A stretch of 64,000 nucleotides of DNA from Piper betle (lineage: Eukaryota; Streptophyta; Magnoliopsida; Piperales; Piperaceae), in contig JAURVB010014889.1 of NCBI GenBank assembly GCA_033002965.1, positions 310,001 through 374,000 on the forward strand. The letters run 5' to 3'. Position 1 is the first letter of the stretch; the number at the start of each line of letters is the position of its first letter. The translations under genes and the position numbers were made by a program. Shown here in pieces: positions 42,601 through 53,520 of this stretch. The notes beneath the pieces were generated by a model. That model searched no databases and was not told where the DNA came from. It was given only the letters and a program-made list of their open reading frames with translations.

Positions 42601-45000
42601 GATCAATCAATTAAATGTCTTGACTCTTGATTATGATTCGCATAAAGCAATTATCATGCATATCAATGGGAGTCGTTTTTTTGTTCGGAGAACCAAAAGA
42701 GGTCACACTCACAGTCCATAAGAACGGCACTCCCCAAATAAGCTAGGCCACATTCTACATATAGAATTGAGGCACACGTCTCCTGAACAAAAACAATGGT
42801 AAACATATGGCATGAATAATCACAAAAATGCCCGAACTTTACCAGATGTTCATTACTTCATTCCAACTTACTTATGCGTATTGACTTCAAAAAAGTAAAT
42901 AAATAAATAAACAAAAACAAAGTCTATTCTTCACTCAACGCTAGACTCTCTTTTTTTTTTTGGTAAAACAGTGACGCGAGGTAGATTGAAGATCAGTACT
43001 ATTGTATTATAATTGATCATGTAGGAAGCAAAAACCGAAAACGTACGTGCATCTCATAGACGAAACTCAACAAAGCATTCTAGCTAACTCTAGCGGACTC
43101 GCCGGTCGTGCATGTCATTCTTTATGTTCTACTATGCATACGAGCTTTTTACATATCCGGGAGCTCTCTATATACATGGTTATAATTTTGCGACACAGTC
43201 AGGCATGACCTGCTTATTGGAGTACTGGGGGAAAAACACAGCAGCTTTGATTTTTCTTCATAAAACACAGCTCATACACGTACATGTTGCTCAACCGCGA
43301 AGAGAAAGAAAAATGTGCCCGTCCCCCAAATGGTCCCATTCAAGACGCTGGCAATCACTGGGGTAACATCAATGAGTAGACAGCACTAGGTGCAGTTAAA
43401 AAACGACCAAATTGATTGTAAGTGACTACCAACAAACAGCAAAGGACGCAATCATGTGAACAAAACCTAGGCTTCGCCGAGCATGGTGGAGATCTAACTT
43501 GTACGGAGGTAAAATTTTCAACATGGTATGACTCGTGAGTAGCAATATTATGAACAGAGAGTGTTTGGTTGGGGGGACATGAAAATACCTCAGATAAAGG
43601 CACAGAGATGGTTCGTACGCCACGTGCTTGGACCTTGGATTCGAACAGGTAATAAGTGCGGCATGCAGTACGATGATGGCCGCACAGAGAGTGCAAAGGA
43701 GGAGCAGGTGCGAGGTCTCATGGACGGGGGCCACTCTCTATCCCACACTTCCTTCTTGTTGCCGCAAGCGTTGAACACACTCGGCCTGGCACGGCTAGCT
43801 TCGGCATTAGGGGAGACCAAGAGAATCTTATTTGTATCGTGTTAGTGTTTTAGCAACGTCAGATTAAAGTTGGAGTTGCTGTTATTGGAAATACTTAATT
43901 ACTATGACCTGAAACAGGTCTGTATATTAAATGATATATAAGCTAAATGTTTTAGCAACGTCAATCTTTTTTTCTCGATTTATCAATGGCCGAGCCCTAT
44001 AGCAACGTTGTTCACAATATTATATCGTGTAGAGATAAGTTATTATTCTTCTCCTTCCACCCGCCTCAAAGATGTAGATCTTAAAATAGGATTTATCCCT
44101 CCATTGCAAATGGATAAGTGCTTCTTGACAACTGCACTCCTTCGTCCAAATATAAAATACAAATTTTTGGAGGGCAGTTTTACTTACATGATTTATACAT
44201 AGTTGGAAGGTTAAGGTGCATTATATAGGAAGTTAATTTCCCTTTGGAGGACGTGAAGAAGGATATCTTAACATTGGATTTACAAGTTCCTAAATCAATG
44301 CATTATGTTATAATTTATATGAACTTTTATTGGAGTTTTTTTAGGGGAAATCATGCTAAGATTATTACTAGGAAATAAGACGTCGACATGGTACGTACAG
44401 CTTGTTGATGCGGGGCACAATTATAGCCTAGAATCAATATATATATACTGCTGTTTCTACGTTACAATTGGATTTCGACGGTTCTTTAATTTGTCCAATA
44501 TTCATATTCTAGTTTAGAGCTTTGTGTTTTCGTCTTTCATTCCCACGCATGCTAACGAACACACCCGCATTAACAAATTAATTAAAACCTGTTTTGGCGT
44601 TAAAAATGAAGGCGACGTTATGCCAAAAGAAAAAACAAACTTTCTTCTTCGCTCCATGATAACATTGAATTGTAGCCACAATAAGCTTAAATCAAACAAA
44701 CTCCAATTAATATTCAGTCAGATTTCGGCACATGTTTCTATGGTGAAGATGTGAAACCCATTAATATTGAATACAACTCCTCATTTAATGGGGACAATTG
44801 TACATCAATGGATGTCTTGGCCGCCAAAGCGTTTCCAGCTTCTTCTGCACAGGCGAGGCCACCACCACAATGATATTTCATGTACAACATTTGGTCTCCA
44901 TACCCATGTCACGGTTTGAATGCAGATAATTATGTATATATGCCAGCCCGGCCTACCTAGATGGCTTTCTATAGAATTTGGTAGTCTAATTAAAGCTGGC
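39601..45000. other. Gene-free AT-rich region
   Basis: No gene is supported. Overlapping open frames on both strands at about 41572-42012 and 43355-43845 show no family resemblance, and the signal-peptide-like frame near 43589-43734 lacks an ATG. I see only short T-runs and AT-rich filler. Confidence 0.5.
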
Positions 45001-47484
45001 GGTGATCAGGTTGACGCTCTTTCCGCATTTCCATATCGTAGAAAGATTGAGCCAGTCCCTCGGCCGAATTTCCTATCACCCCCTCGGTGCCCCAAACTTC
45101 ATCAGATCGAATCGATCCTGACCTTCTTTTAAAATTGAATTAAATCGAATTAAAATATTTTAGTTTTATTTAATTCATTTTAAATTCAAATTATTAAACT
45201 TATATTAAAATTAATTAAAGTTTTCATAATAATTCAAATTAAAATTTGATTTGACCATTATAATCATATTTAAAAATATTTTATACATAAATATTATATT
45301 GAGCATTTCAAATAAATTACAAATAAATAAAAATAAACTAATAATAACTATCATAAAAAGTGAATATTAAGTTCTTGATAAAGCATTCTTATTTTTCGGT
45401 CGATTTTGGTTTAGTTCGGTTTTGAACCGAATTTTTTATAATCAATTAGCTTATCCAAGATAATAACCGAACCGAACCAAAATTTTTTAAAAACAAAATC
45501 GAACCAACAATTTCGGTTCTATTCGGTAGGCTAATTTGGTCCGGGCCAAAGTTTGCTAGCCCTAATTGTTTATACAATTTTAAAATATTTAGTGATTTTT
45601 GTGCACATTTTTTTATGTCAGCACTAATTAAGCTTTATTGACTAACGAATGGTTTGTACACTGGAGTACGAGAGGCCCATATATATAATTGAAAATAGGG
45701 GTGATCGGAAGGAACTACCAAAGTGGTATTCTGTAGTCATGTTTTGGAACCGAACCAACCCAAACTCCTCAAACCAAACCAAAACCGACAATAAATCTCC
45801 CAAAAAATTTTCAATTTTTTTTATTTTTCACAAAAAAAAATTATTTTGTAAAATTTTTGCATAAGTTTGCTTTGTCTGAAAATAAATATTATTTGACTAA
45901 ATTTCTGGACAACCAATTATAAAGCAATTTTTTATCTCTAAATTTTTTTTACGATTTTATGACAGCCAAGTGGATCCTTGGTTAAAATCGTAAACTGCAT
46001 GCATGCGAGCCTTGATTTATAAAAAGCTTGTGGCCTGGTTGATGCACCCATGCTAACTTCAATTTATTGTTTCGTTGAGCTCGCAGTTCGCATATTGGAC
46101 AGTACGTGCTTGGGCAATTAGACAACAAGTGATATATACGAGTATGAAGTGGAAAACTTGTGTTTTTTTTAAGTGCTGCATTTTAATTTTGGACAATCTA
46201 CTGTTGTGTAAGTATAATAAAAGTCTTCCAACCTAGATTTATTGGACATCTTAGTTTTTAATTCAGTAGGAGCTAACATTCCAAATTAATTCCAAAACCC
46301 ATTCATACATTCAATCAAAATTAAGCTTTTTAATTTTTATTTTTTAGAAGAAGCCTCTTTTCAGCCCAACCCCAACCCAGGGGCAGTTAAGTCAATATGA
46401 GAAACACCTTGAATTGTGACTTATCATACAAGCACCCTCCCTTTAATTGCGAACAATGCATTATGCCACCCTTCAACCGTAATTAATTCATCAAATCAAA
46501 ATCTTAATTTCACAATAGGGTTGTGAATGGCTCCGTTGTAAATCAGTTAATGGCATTCACTGAGCCATAAATCAAGTTTAAAAAATTTTGCGATAACTGA
46601 GTTGTCACCAATATTTAGCCATTGGTTAAATGGTTAACTAAGAATTAAATTTTTAACATTTTATATATCATAGACTAGGTTAGGGATTTGTTGTAGCACA
46701 GATTTGTTGTAACAAATATTACAACGAATTCGCTGTATCAATTGTATGATTAACTTAAGTCTATTTAATTAAAGTGTTTAAAATTTTAAGTATATTAATT
46801 AAATTAATTGTCTTTAATTAAAGAGATTTAACCAAATCATGTAAGTACTACATTTGTAACACTTAGCTACAGAAAATCCTTAGTACATAAACTAATAATG
46901 TTAAATAGGTTATAAAATATAAAATATCATACCATCTAAATTATGATAAATTAATTCTACAAACTAGGAAATAGGTAAGAAAAAAATCTAAATTGATAAT
47001 TTCATCGAAGGGAAACATTAACAATTAAACATTTTAAGATTAAGGTTTAAGTTATAAATGAGTGTTATAGTTATATAATATGTAAAAAATAACAAAATAA
47101 AAATTGGGTAAATTGGTAAAATAGTTACTATAAAACCTTTTATTATTATCATTAATATTTGAAGATAGTCAGTTCAATTGACTAAGTTTTCATCCTTTTT
47201 AATATAGTTAAATAAATTCTTCACCATTTTTATTTAATATATTTTAGATCGATTGATAAATCTGTAAATCAAATGACCATTTATAGAGCCTTATACAAGA
47301 ATAATTTATTTGCAAATTAATATCAATTTGTCGATAGGAAGGAGATAATAGTACTGCATGTGGTGCTGAATATCAGATCTAGATCATTGGCTCTCACCTC
47401 ATCCCTTTTAGGCATTTTTTGGTAAAAAAATGCTCTCCTATAGGTATATCTAGTCATGGGATTTGGTTTGTTGGTTTATAAGTA
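45001..47484. other. Region with transposon fragments
   Basis: AT-rich. Around 45395-45565 and 45740-45800 are clustered GGTTCGGTT / GAACCGAACC motifs. A GC-richer edge, read on the minus strand as TAGGGCTAGCAAACTTTGG, looks like a degraded TIR element. No coding sequence is recognised. Confidence 0.45.
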
Positions 47485-48006
47485 GGGTTGCTAATCGAGC
47501 GAGCCAGCTTGTAAGAATTTGGCGTTTGGCTCGGCTCAACTTGACATTTAAATACTCGAACTTGAATCCTATAAGTCGAGTTTAAACAAAGAAGTATTCG
47601 ATTTAACTTGACTCGACTTAGGTATAACTCGAATTCGACTCGATAATATAATATTATAATATATATAATATAATTTACCTACTCAAAATACATTAAAAAT
47701 TATGAATAAATATTATTATTGACTACATACTAAATAATGGTAGTGGTAGGGTATTTTATTTTTATTTTTTTTATCAAATCTAAGTTGCCTTTATAATTAA
47801 ATTAAAATTTGAGATAAAAATATTTTCTGTTATCGGCTTAGATAATCTTTATATATTATTAATAAATTTAATTATAAATAAATATATTTATTTATATATA
47901 ATAAAATAATAAAATACCAAGATTGCTCAACTGAGAGAGCGTTAGATTAAACACATAAAGGTTATGTGTTACTCGAGGTTAACTTGTTCACTCGTTTAAC
48001 AACCTT
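47485..48006. mobile_element. hAT/MITE-like element with imperfect TIRs
   Basis: The left end reads GGGTTGCTAATCGAGCGAGC. The reverse complement of the right end reads AAGGTTGTTAAACGAGTGAA, matching at most positions. Just inside the left end are GGCTCGGCTCAA and GACTCGA motifs, as in many plant MITEs of this style. The interior is AT-rich with no open frame. Target duplications were not clear. Confidence 0.6.
47916..47980 (+). other. tRNA-Phe-like relic
   Basis: The segment has GCTCAACTGAGAGAGCGTTA, then AAGGTTATGTGTT and CTCGAGG. These line up in order with the D-arm (GCTCAGTTGGGAGAGCGT), the variable region (AAGGTC) and the T-arm (GTGTTCGA) of plant nuclear tRNA-Phe. The acceptor stem is absent, so it is not a working tRNA gene. 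It could be a SINE head or a captured tRNA fragment. Confidence 0.45.
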
Positions 48007-49339
48007 GACTATAATTATATCTCACCACCAAAATTAATAAATTTAATTATTATTTATATATATATTCTTCAAAAATAATATTACCGCGAGTTTATTGTAG
48101 TATGGGTTACAACAAATTGCAGTAGCTGGTCAATAAATACAAGCTTTGGCTGTATATCCTGATGTGTTTTTGGTCAAAGACGATAAAAGAAAGATACCTT
48201 TGTGAACAATGGGTATTCAAAGTTTGTTGTGTAAATAGATGGCATATAGTGTTTGCCGATTATATATAACGTGTTATCATGTGGCTGTACGATCACTTCC
48301 CAAGTAAATTGAAATATGTCAACACCATGACATCAACATCTTGCCCTAAAACTGTTATTTGATGAAGATAGATAACCCCTGTTACAGGTCAGAACAAATA
48401 ATCTGTCTGTTCTCAATTGTTTTCGCAGGCGATAATCTGGTGGGACAAATTAGCAACACATGATCAGGGTGTAAGTTTCAATGAAGAGTTGGAGAGCGTG
48501 CAATGAAGATATATTCGAATCGTATGAAGATATAGATCATCATCTCCTCTTCCATCGGAATATAGTTTAGACACCAACGGCACAATGTCATTCATATGCC
48601 ATTATTCTTTGATTTGTCTGCAAGCTGGGCATTAGACCTATCATGTAGTCTATTACTAGGCATAGCTAATTGCCGCTTCTCTCGGCGTAATCTAGTTCAT
48701 AGTTAAGTGGTCGTTGAACGGATAAACGTGTGATGATTAATGAAGATCTAATACTGTTGTAGCAGGTGATTGAAGAAAGCATCTGATTGGTTTCTGCCGG
48801 TTGAGCATGTTTTGCTCATGAATTAATCACACAACTAAAGCAGCGATACATGACTTGATCAATATTAACATGACATCTTCTGTCTCATCACATGCTTCCG
48901 ACCCTCTAAATCTTACGCGAAGATTTCTTGTGATTCCCTGTTAGAAGTTGCCGCTTGATATGCACCGATTGCTGGTAATCGGCTTGTCCGGTGGAGAGGA
49001 ATCAATCTGCGTAAACTGACAAAAGAGAACATCTGTTGTTGATTTCGACAACCGGGTTTTCCGCTCTCTCTCTCTCTTTTTATGAAGTTAATTAAAGAGA
49101 TTAAAAAAGATGGGCAAATGTTAGATTAAGACGTGGGAAGAATCCACTTATTTTCTTTCCCCTTGGAAGGGATAAAATATGACTTCCTTTTGTCCTTTGG
49201 ATGTTCCATCTTTCTTTTGGAGTAAGTATCTGCCTTACTTTCAGGGCAACACAAGATTAATAATTAATGAAAACACTTTTGTAAAACTATTTAATTGCTA
49301 AGTTAAGTAGGAGGAATCTTCGATGATTTCTATACACAA
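48007..49339. other. AT-rich spacer
   Basis: No gene or clear element seen; a short CT run lies at about 49062-49078. Confidence 0.5.
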
Positions 49340-49341
49340 AA

Positions 49342-49424
49342 AACGTCCATTACACAATTCATAAAAAATGATGTGTTGAAAAAACGTCCATTACACAATT
49401 CATAAAAAATGATGTGTTGAAAAG
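49342..49424. repeat. 41-bp perfect tandem duplication
   Basis: ACGTCCATTACACAATTCAT and the following 21 bases occur twice head to tail, starting at 49343 and 49384, with essentially no difference. Confidence 0.92.
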
Positions 49425-49464
49425 TGATTAGATTCTTTGTGCGCAAGATGATCATATTCTTTTT

Positions 49465-49466
<2 letters not shown>

Positions 49467-49498
<32 letters not shown>
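49467..49498. repeat. (TA)n tract, left flank of GC-rich element
   Basis: Pure TA dinucleotide run directly abutting the GC-rich element. Confidence 0.95.
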
Positions 49499-49501
<3 letters not shown>

Positions 49502-50093
49502 GGCGGGTTTACTCTGCTCAAGCACAGGCAAGCTGACTGTGCTCAATCCAACGGCTGGATGAAAAAAGTGCTGCTCCATCGGCCGACGAGTCGTTGTCGC
49601 CGGCCGACGTGTCGCCGCCACCCCGGCAGACGCGACGCCACCCCCACCCTGCCCGTCGCCACCCCTACCCCGCCCGTCGCCACCTCTGGCGGGGCGGCGA
49701 CGCAACCTCGCGGTGACCCCCTCCCCCCATCACCGGCGGCGACAGGACGGCAGATCTAGCCGCCCCGCCTCTCCCCTGCCTGCCCGTTGCCCCGCCAACG
49801 GGCGACACCACCCCCACCCCGTCGCCGTCCCCCGCCCGCCACCCCGCTGCGCCGTGCCCCTGCGTGGCGACCCACGACCACGCGGCCGCCACCCCCGGAC
49901 CAACCCCGTCCTCTATCGCCGCCGCCCCCTGGCCGTTGCCGTGGCCGAGCACCCTTCCCGCCACCTCCACCGTCGCTGCGGCGACGCCGGTGGCCACCCT
50001 TTTTTGATCTTGGCCGTTGGATGCTAATCCAACGGCCAAGATCAAACTTGAGCACAGGCAAGCTGCCTATGCTCAAGCACAGGAAACTTATTT

Positions 50094-50095
<2 letters not shown>
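49499..50095. mobile_element. Micron-like GC-rich TIR element inserted in (TA)n
   Basis: About 597 bp placed exactly between two (TA)n tracts. Forty-base ends are inverted repeats: 49507-49546 against the reverse complement of 50048-50087, with 31 of 40 positions identical by my count. The core is GTTT-CT-TGCT--AGCA and CTGTGCTCAA. The centre is C-rich on the + strand, built from CCACCCC / CGCCGCC-type units. A 19-bp perfect hairpin lies at 50004-50045. No transposase is encoded. Rice Micron elements are known to sit in (TA)n microsatellites in the same way; sequence identity to Micron is not claimed. Confidence 0.65.
50004..50045. repeat. 19-bp perfect inverted repeat with 4-base loop
   Basis: TTGATCTTGGCCGTTGGAT at 50004-50022, loop GCTA, and its exact reverse complement at 50027-50045. 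It lies near the right end of the GC-rich element. Confidence 0.95.

Positions 50096-50125
<30 letters not shown>
50096..50125. repeat. (TA)n tract, right flank of GC-rich element
   Basis: Pure TA dinucleotide run, the second flank of the Micron-like element. Confidence 0.95.
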
Positions 50126-50128
<3 letters not shown>

Positions 50129-50137
50129 GGGTATACC

Positions 50138-50822
50138 AAGGATGCAAAAATCGGATCGGTGGCGATCCAGTTGAAAAAACATGGGAATCGGTCTTGGCTC
50201 GAATCGGCCGATTTCACCCGATTCGCGCCTATTCCGAAATCGACTCAAATCGGTTGATTTCGGACAGCGGCTGGGAGGCGGCGATGGCGACGACGGGCAA
50301 CTAGGGGAGCTAGGGGCAATGACGGTGAGGGTTAGTGGTGAGGGCAGTGACGGGGCGACAGGGCGGCGAGGGCAGCGATGGGGCAATGGAGGGGGTGGGT
50401 GGCGATGGGGTGAGGGCGACGTGAGGGCCTGGGTGGGGGCGAGGGGCCGACGGGGCGAGAGGGTGGCAAGGGCGGTGATGAGGCGGTGGGGCAGCGACAG
50501 CAATTGGGGGAGGGACGATGAGTGGCGTGGAGGAGAGGTAGGGGGAATGAAATAGCGGTGGCAATCTCGTAATTAAAAGTTGATTCGCCTCCGACTAGAA
50601 TAAAAAATAATAACTAACTCCGAATAATTTTAAAAAAATATAGAAAAATATCATAAAATACAATACAAAGCATAACATAAAAATGACATATTTTATAACT
50701 AATAACCTATCAATTTTGACTAAGTTAAAATTTTTGTTGGACTGATTTGGTTGAACCGATTTAGACCGATTCGATCTGATTTAATGACTCCCTTGGAAAC
50801 CGATTCCGATTTTTGTAACTAT
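50138..50822. mobile_element. TIR element with G-rich core and 10-bp flanking direct repeats
   Basis: The ends are AAGGATGCAAAAATCGG and, reverse-complemented from the right, ATAGTTACAAAAATCGG. Both run into repeated AATCGG motifs. GGGGTATACC flanks it at 50128-50137 and 50823-50832, as a target site duplication would. The core 50275-50545 is strongly G-rich on the + strand (GGGGCGA, GGTGGG, GGCGA units). It shares its terminal sequence with the element at 14013-14731. No open frame of known type. Confidence 0.6.
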
Positions 50823-50832
50823 GGGGTATACC

Positions 50833-53520
50833 CACACCTTGCGCGGGGTTATATATATTTTGTATATATATTGATTATATTTATACTATCACAAATAAGT
50901 ATCTTATATTTTAATTTTCCTAATTTTTATAAATTAATAATTAATTGTCTTCATCGTTTTTAATAGTATGTTTCAAAATGTTTTTTGAAATGTTCACGTA
51001 TACTTTTTATTTTTGTGTCTTTTATTATATTTTTTAAAAATCAATATATTCAAATTATAATTATAATATCTTGATTAGAATTCTAATTAACCCTACTCAA
51101 AATGAGTCCTTTTGATTGAATTTTATATATTTTAAAAATTAAATTATTATAAAATATGATCTAGCTCGATTCAAAATTTCATATTTTTTATATATTGATA
51201 TTTATTAAAATTAATATCTTATATTTTTATTTTTATTTTATTAATTATAATTAATTGTCACTATTTTCTTTTCTTATTATGTATCAATTTGCTACCAAAA
51301 CGATTTTTTTACTAAAATGTATCCGATTAAATTAAAATTACACATGTAATTTAAATAAATTTTAATATTCCCGTGCTTGGCGCAATGAGTGGTGCAAGCC
51401 AGATTCGATTTTATAATTTTAATATTTTTTATATTTTTTAAAAATTGATATATTCAAAATATAATTATTAATACCCTTGTTAAAATTATAATTAATATGC
51501 AAAAGATTCAATTTTATGAATTTCATGTCTTCTAAAAAAATTGAACCAAATGTAAAATATAATCTGACTTGATTTTAAAGTTCATAACTTTTTATGAGTT
51601 TTGGTAGATATTTGTACATTAGTTAAATAAATATTCAATTATAAGCTTTAAAATATATATTATAATTAGACTAAAAATTTGCACATTCTACTTGAGTATA
51701 ATTTTAATAAGGTTTGGCAAAAGAAGTTTATTATTTTCGAAAAATTTTAATTAATGAAATTTCAAATCCAATGAAGATGAAAAATATCAAAATTGACAAA
51801 GCAGATGGTGTTTTTGATTAATAAATTTACTAAATCGATAAATGCAGAGAATTTAAGTGTTTAATTTTTCTCGAAATTCTTAATTAATTATTTACAGATC
51901 TGATAAATATGGAAAATATGAGTAGATAAACACACCCATTGTTTATTATTTAAAAACAATTAATTAATAGATTAATTAATCGAATGAAGATGGAAAATTA
52001 AGTTTTTTAATTTCGAAAATTTTAGTTAATCATATTACCAATTTTCTGAAATTAGAAAATATAAAATAAAGAACTCACTTATTTTTAATTATTTTAGGAG
52101 TTTTTAATTATTGAAAATTTTTATCGTATACATAAAGACAAAAAATATGTGCATACCTTTTAGTTATTTAAATGTAATTATGATAAAGTTATTTTATTGA
52201 GAAATTAGAAACTGACTATGATTGGCAATTACTCGTTTTTTTATTTTTAACAGATTTATAATTTAATTAGTTTAGAACTTCGGAAACAACAAAAAATCCA
52301 TTTCATTTTTATCTGAATTTACTAAAAATTTCAAAATATGATAAAAATATGTATTTATTTGCTGTTATTTTCCATCTTTATCATAGTTGTAAACATGTGT
52401 TTGCCAACTCTTTTTTCATCTTTATCACATTTCTAATGTAATTTGTTAATAATTCCTAAAATAATAATAATACAAAGATTTTGTAAGAATCTATAAGATT
52501 AATTTTTCCAACTTCATCTTGTTATCTATATCACATTTCTAATTTATTAATTAAAAATTCCGAAAATAATGATATTAATAAGATTTTGTAAAAAACTAAA
52601 AGAATAATCTTTACATCTTTATCATGTTTGTAATTTATTTTGTTAAATAAATCTGGAAATAACAATATCGATTAATCAGATTTTGTGTTTATCAAACTTT
52701 TTGCATTTTTATCACATTTTTAATTTAATTAATATGAATATCCAAAAATAATAATATTAATAAGATTTGTGTAAATCTAAAAGTTCAACTTTTCCAACTT
52801 TATCATGTTCATTAAGTTAAATAAATTGGAAATTATATACATTAATTAATAAGATTTTGAGTTTATTGACCTTTCCCCATCTTTATCACGTTTCTAATTT
52901 AATTAATTAACATTACGAAAATAATAATATTAATAAGATTTTAAAATAAACTAAAGGATTAATTTTTCCATCTTTATGATGTTTGTAATTTATTTAGTTA
53001 AATAATTCTGAAAATAACAATATAAATTAACAGGATTTTGTGTTTATGAAAATAAATTCTTAAAGATAAGATTTTCCATCTTAATTATTTTTTTAATATT
53101 TCTAATTTAATTAATTAAAAACAAATAAAATGATAATATTAAACATGGGTTTATCAACCCTTTTTCATCTTTACCAAATTTTTAATTTAATTAATTCAAA
53201 ATTCCGAAAATAGTAATATTAATAAGATTTTGTTAAAATCTAAAAGAATAATTTTTTCATCTTTATCATGTATGTAACTTTTTAATTAATAATTCCGAAA
53301 ATAATAATATTAATTAATAGGAAGTGGAAAAGATTCCAAAAGATTGAATTTTATTTTATAGAGATTACGAAATATCTTAACAAGAGTTAAATTTATTTTT
53401 AAAGATTTTATTATTATCGTAGCCAATCACATTGAGTCGCTAATCCGTCGTTAAAACTGACACATGTTAAAAATTATTCTTATATAATAGTACATACAGA
53501 AGATAATATAGATATATAAT
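50833..53520. other. Very AT-rich repeat-filled region, possible Helitron remnant
   Basis: Begins with CACACCTTGCGCGGGG beyond the flanking repeat, and carries CCCGTGCTTGGCGC at about 51370. The far edge (about 53415-53500), read on the minus strand, has the ACATGTGTCAGTTTTAACG / GATTGGCTACG type of sequence seen at ends of plant Helitron-like and related elements. Termini were not proven. The right part is a tandem array. Confidence 0.3.
52400..53330. repeat. Degenerate tandem array, period about 175 bp
   Basis: Units contain, in order, CATCTTTATCACATTTCTAA, TTAATTAA, ATTCCGAAAATAATAATATT, AATAAGATTTTG and a variant half unit ATCATGTTTGTAATTTATTT. Anchors TATCACATTT recur near 52537, 52712 and 52887, and TTTTGTGTTT-type anchors at 52681, 52856 and 53036, so the spacing is 175-180. 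Each unit looks like a dimer of two related halves. About five units, diverged. Confidence 0.75.

Noticed and set aside
43426..43734. A leucine-rich, signal-peptide-like open frame followed by a possible splice donor, as for a small secreted peptide
   Set aside because: It starts at GTG with no ATG in frame, and no second exon with a known peptide motif was found.
49400..50564. Several long open frames on both strands in the GC-rich elements
   Set aside because: They come from low-complexity GC-rich sequence without stops; the products are Pro/Arg/Gly-rich with no domain.
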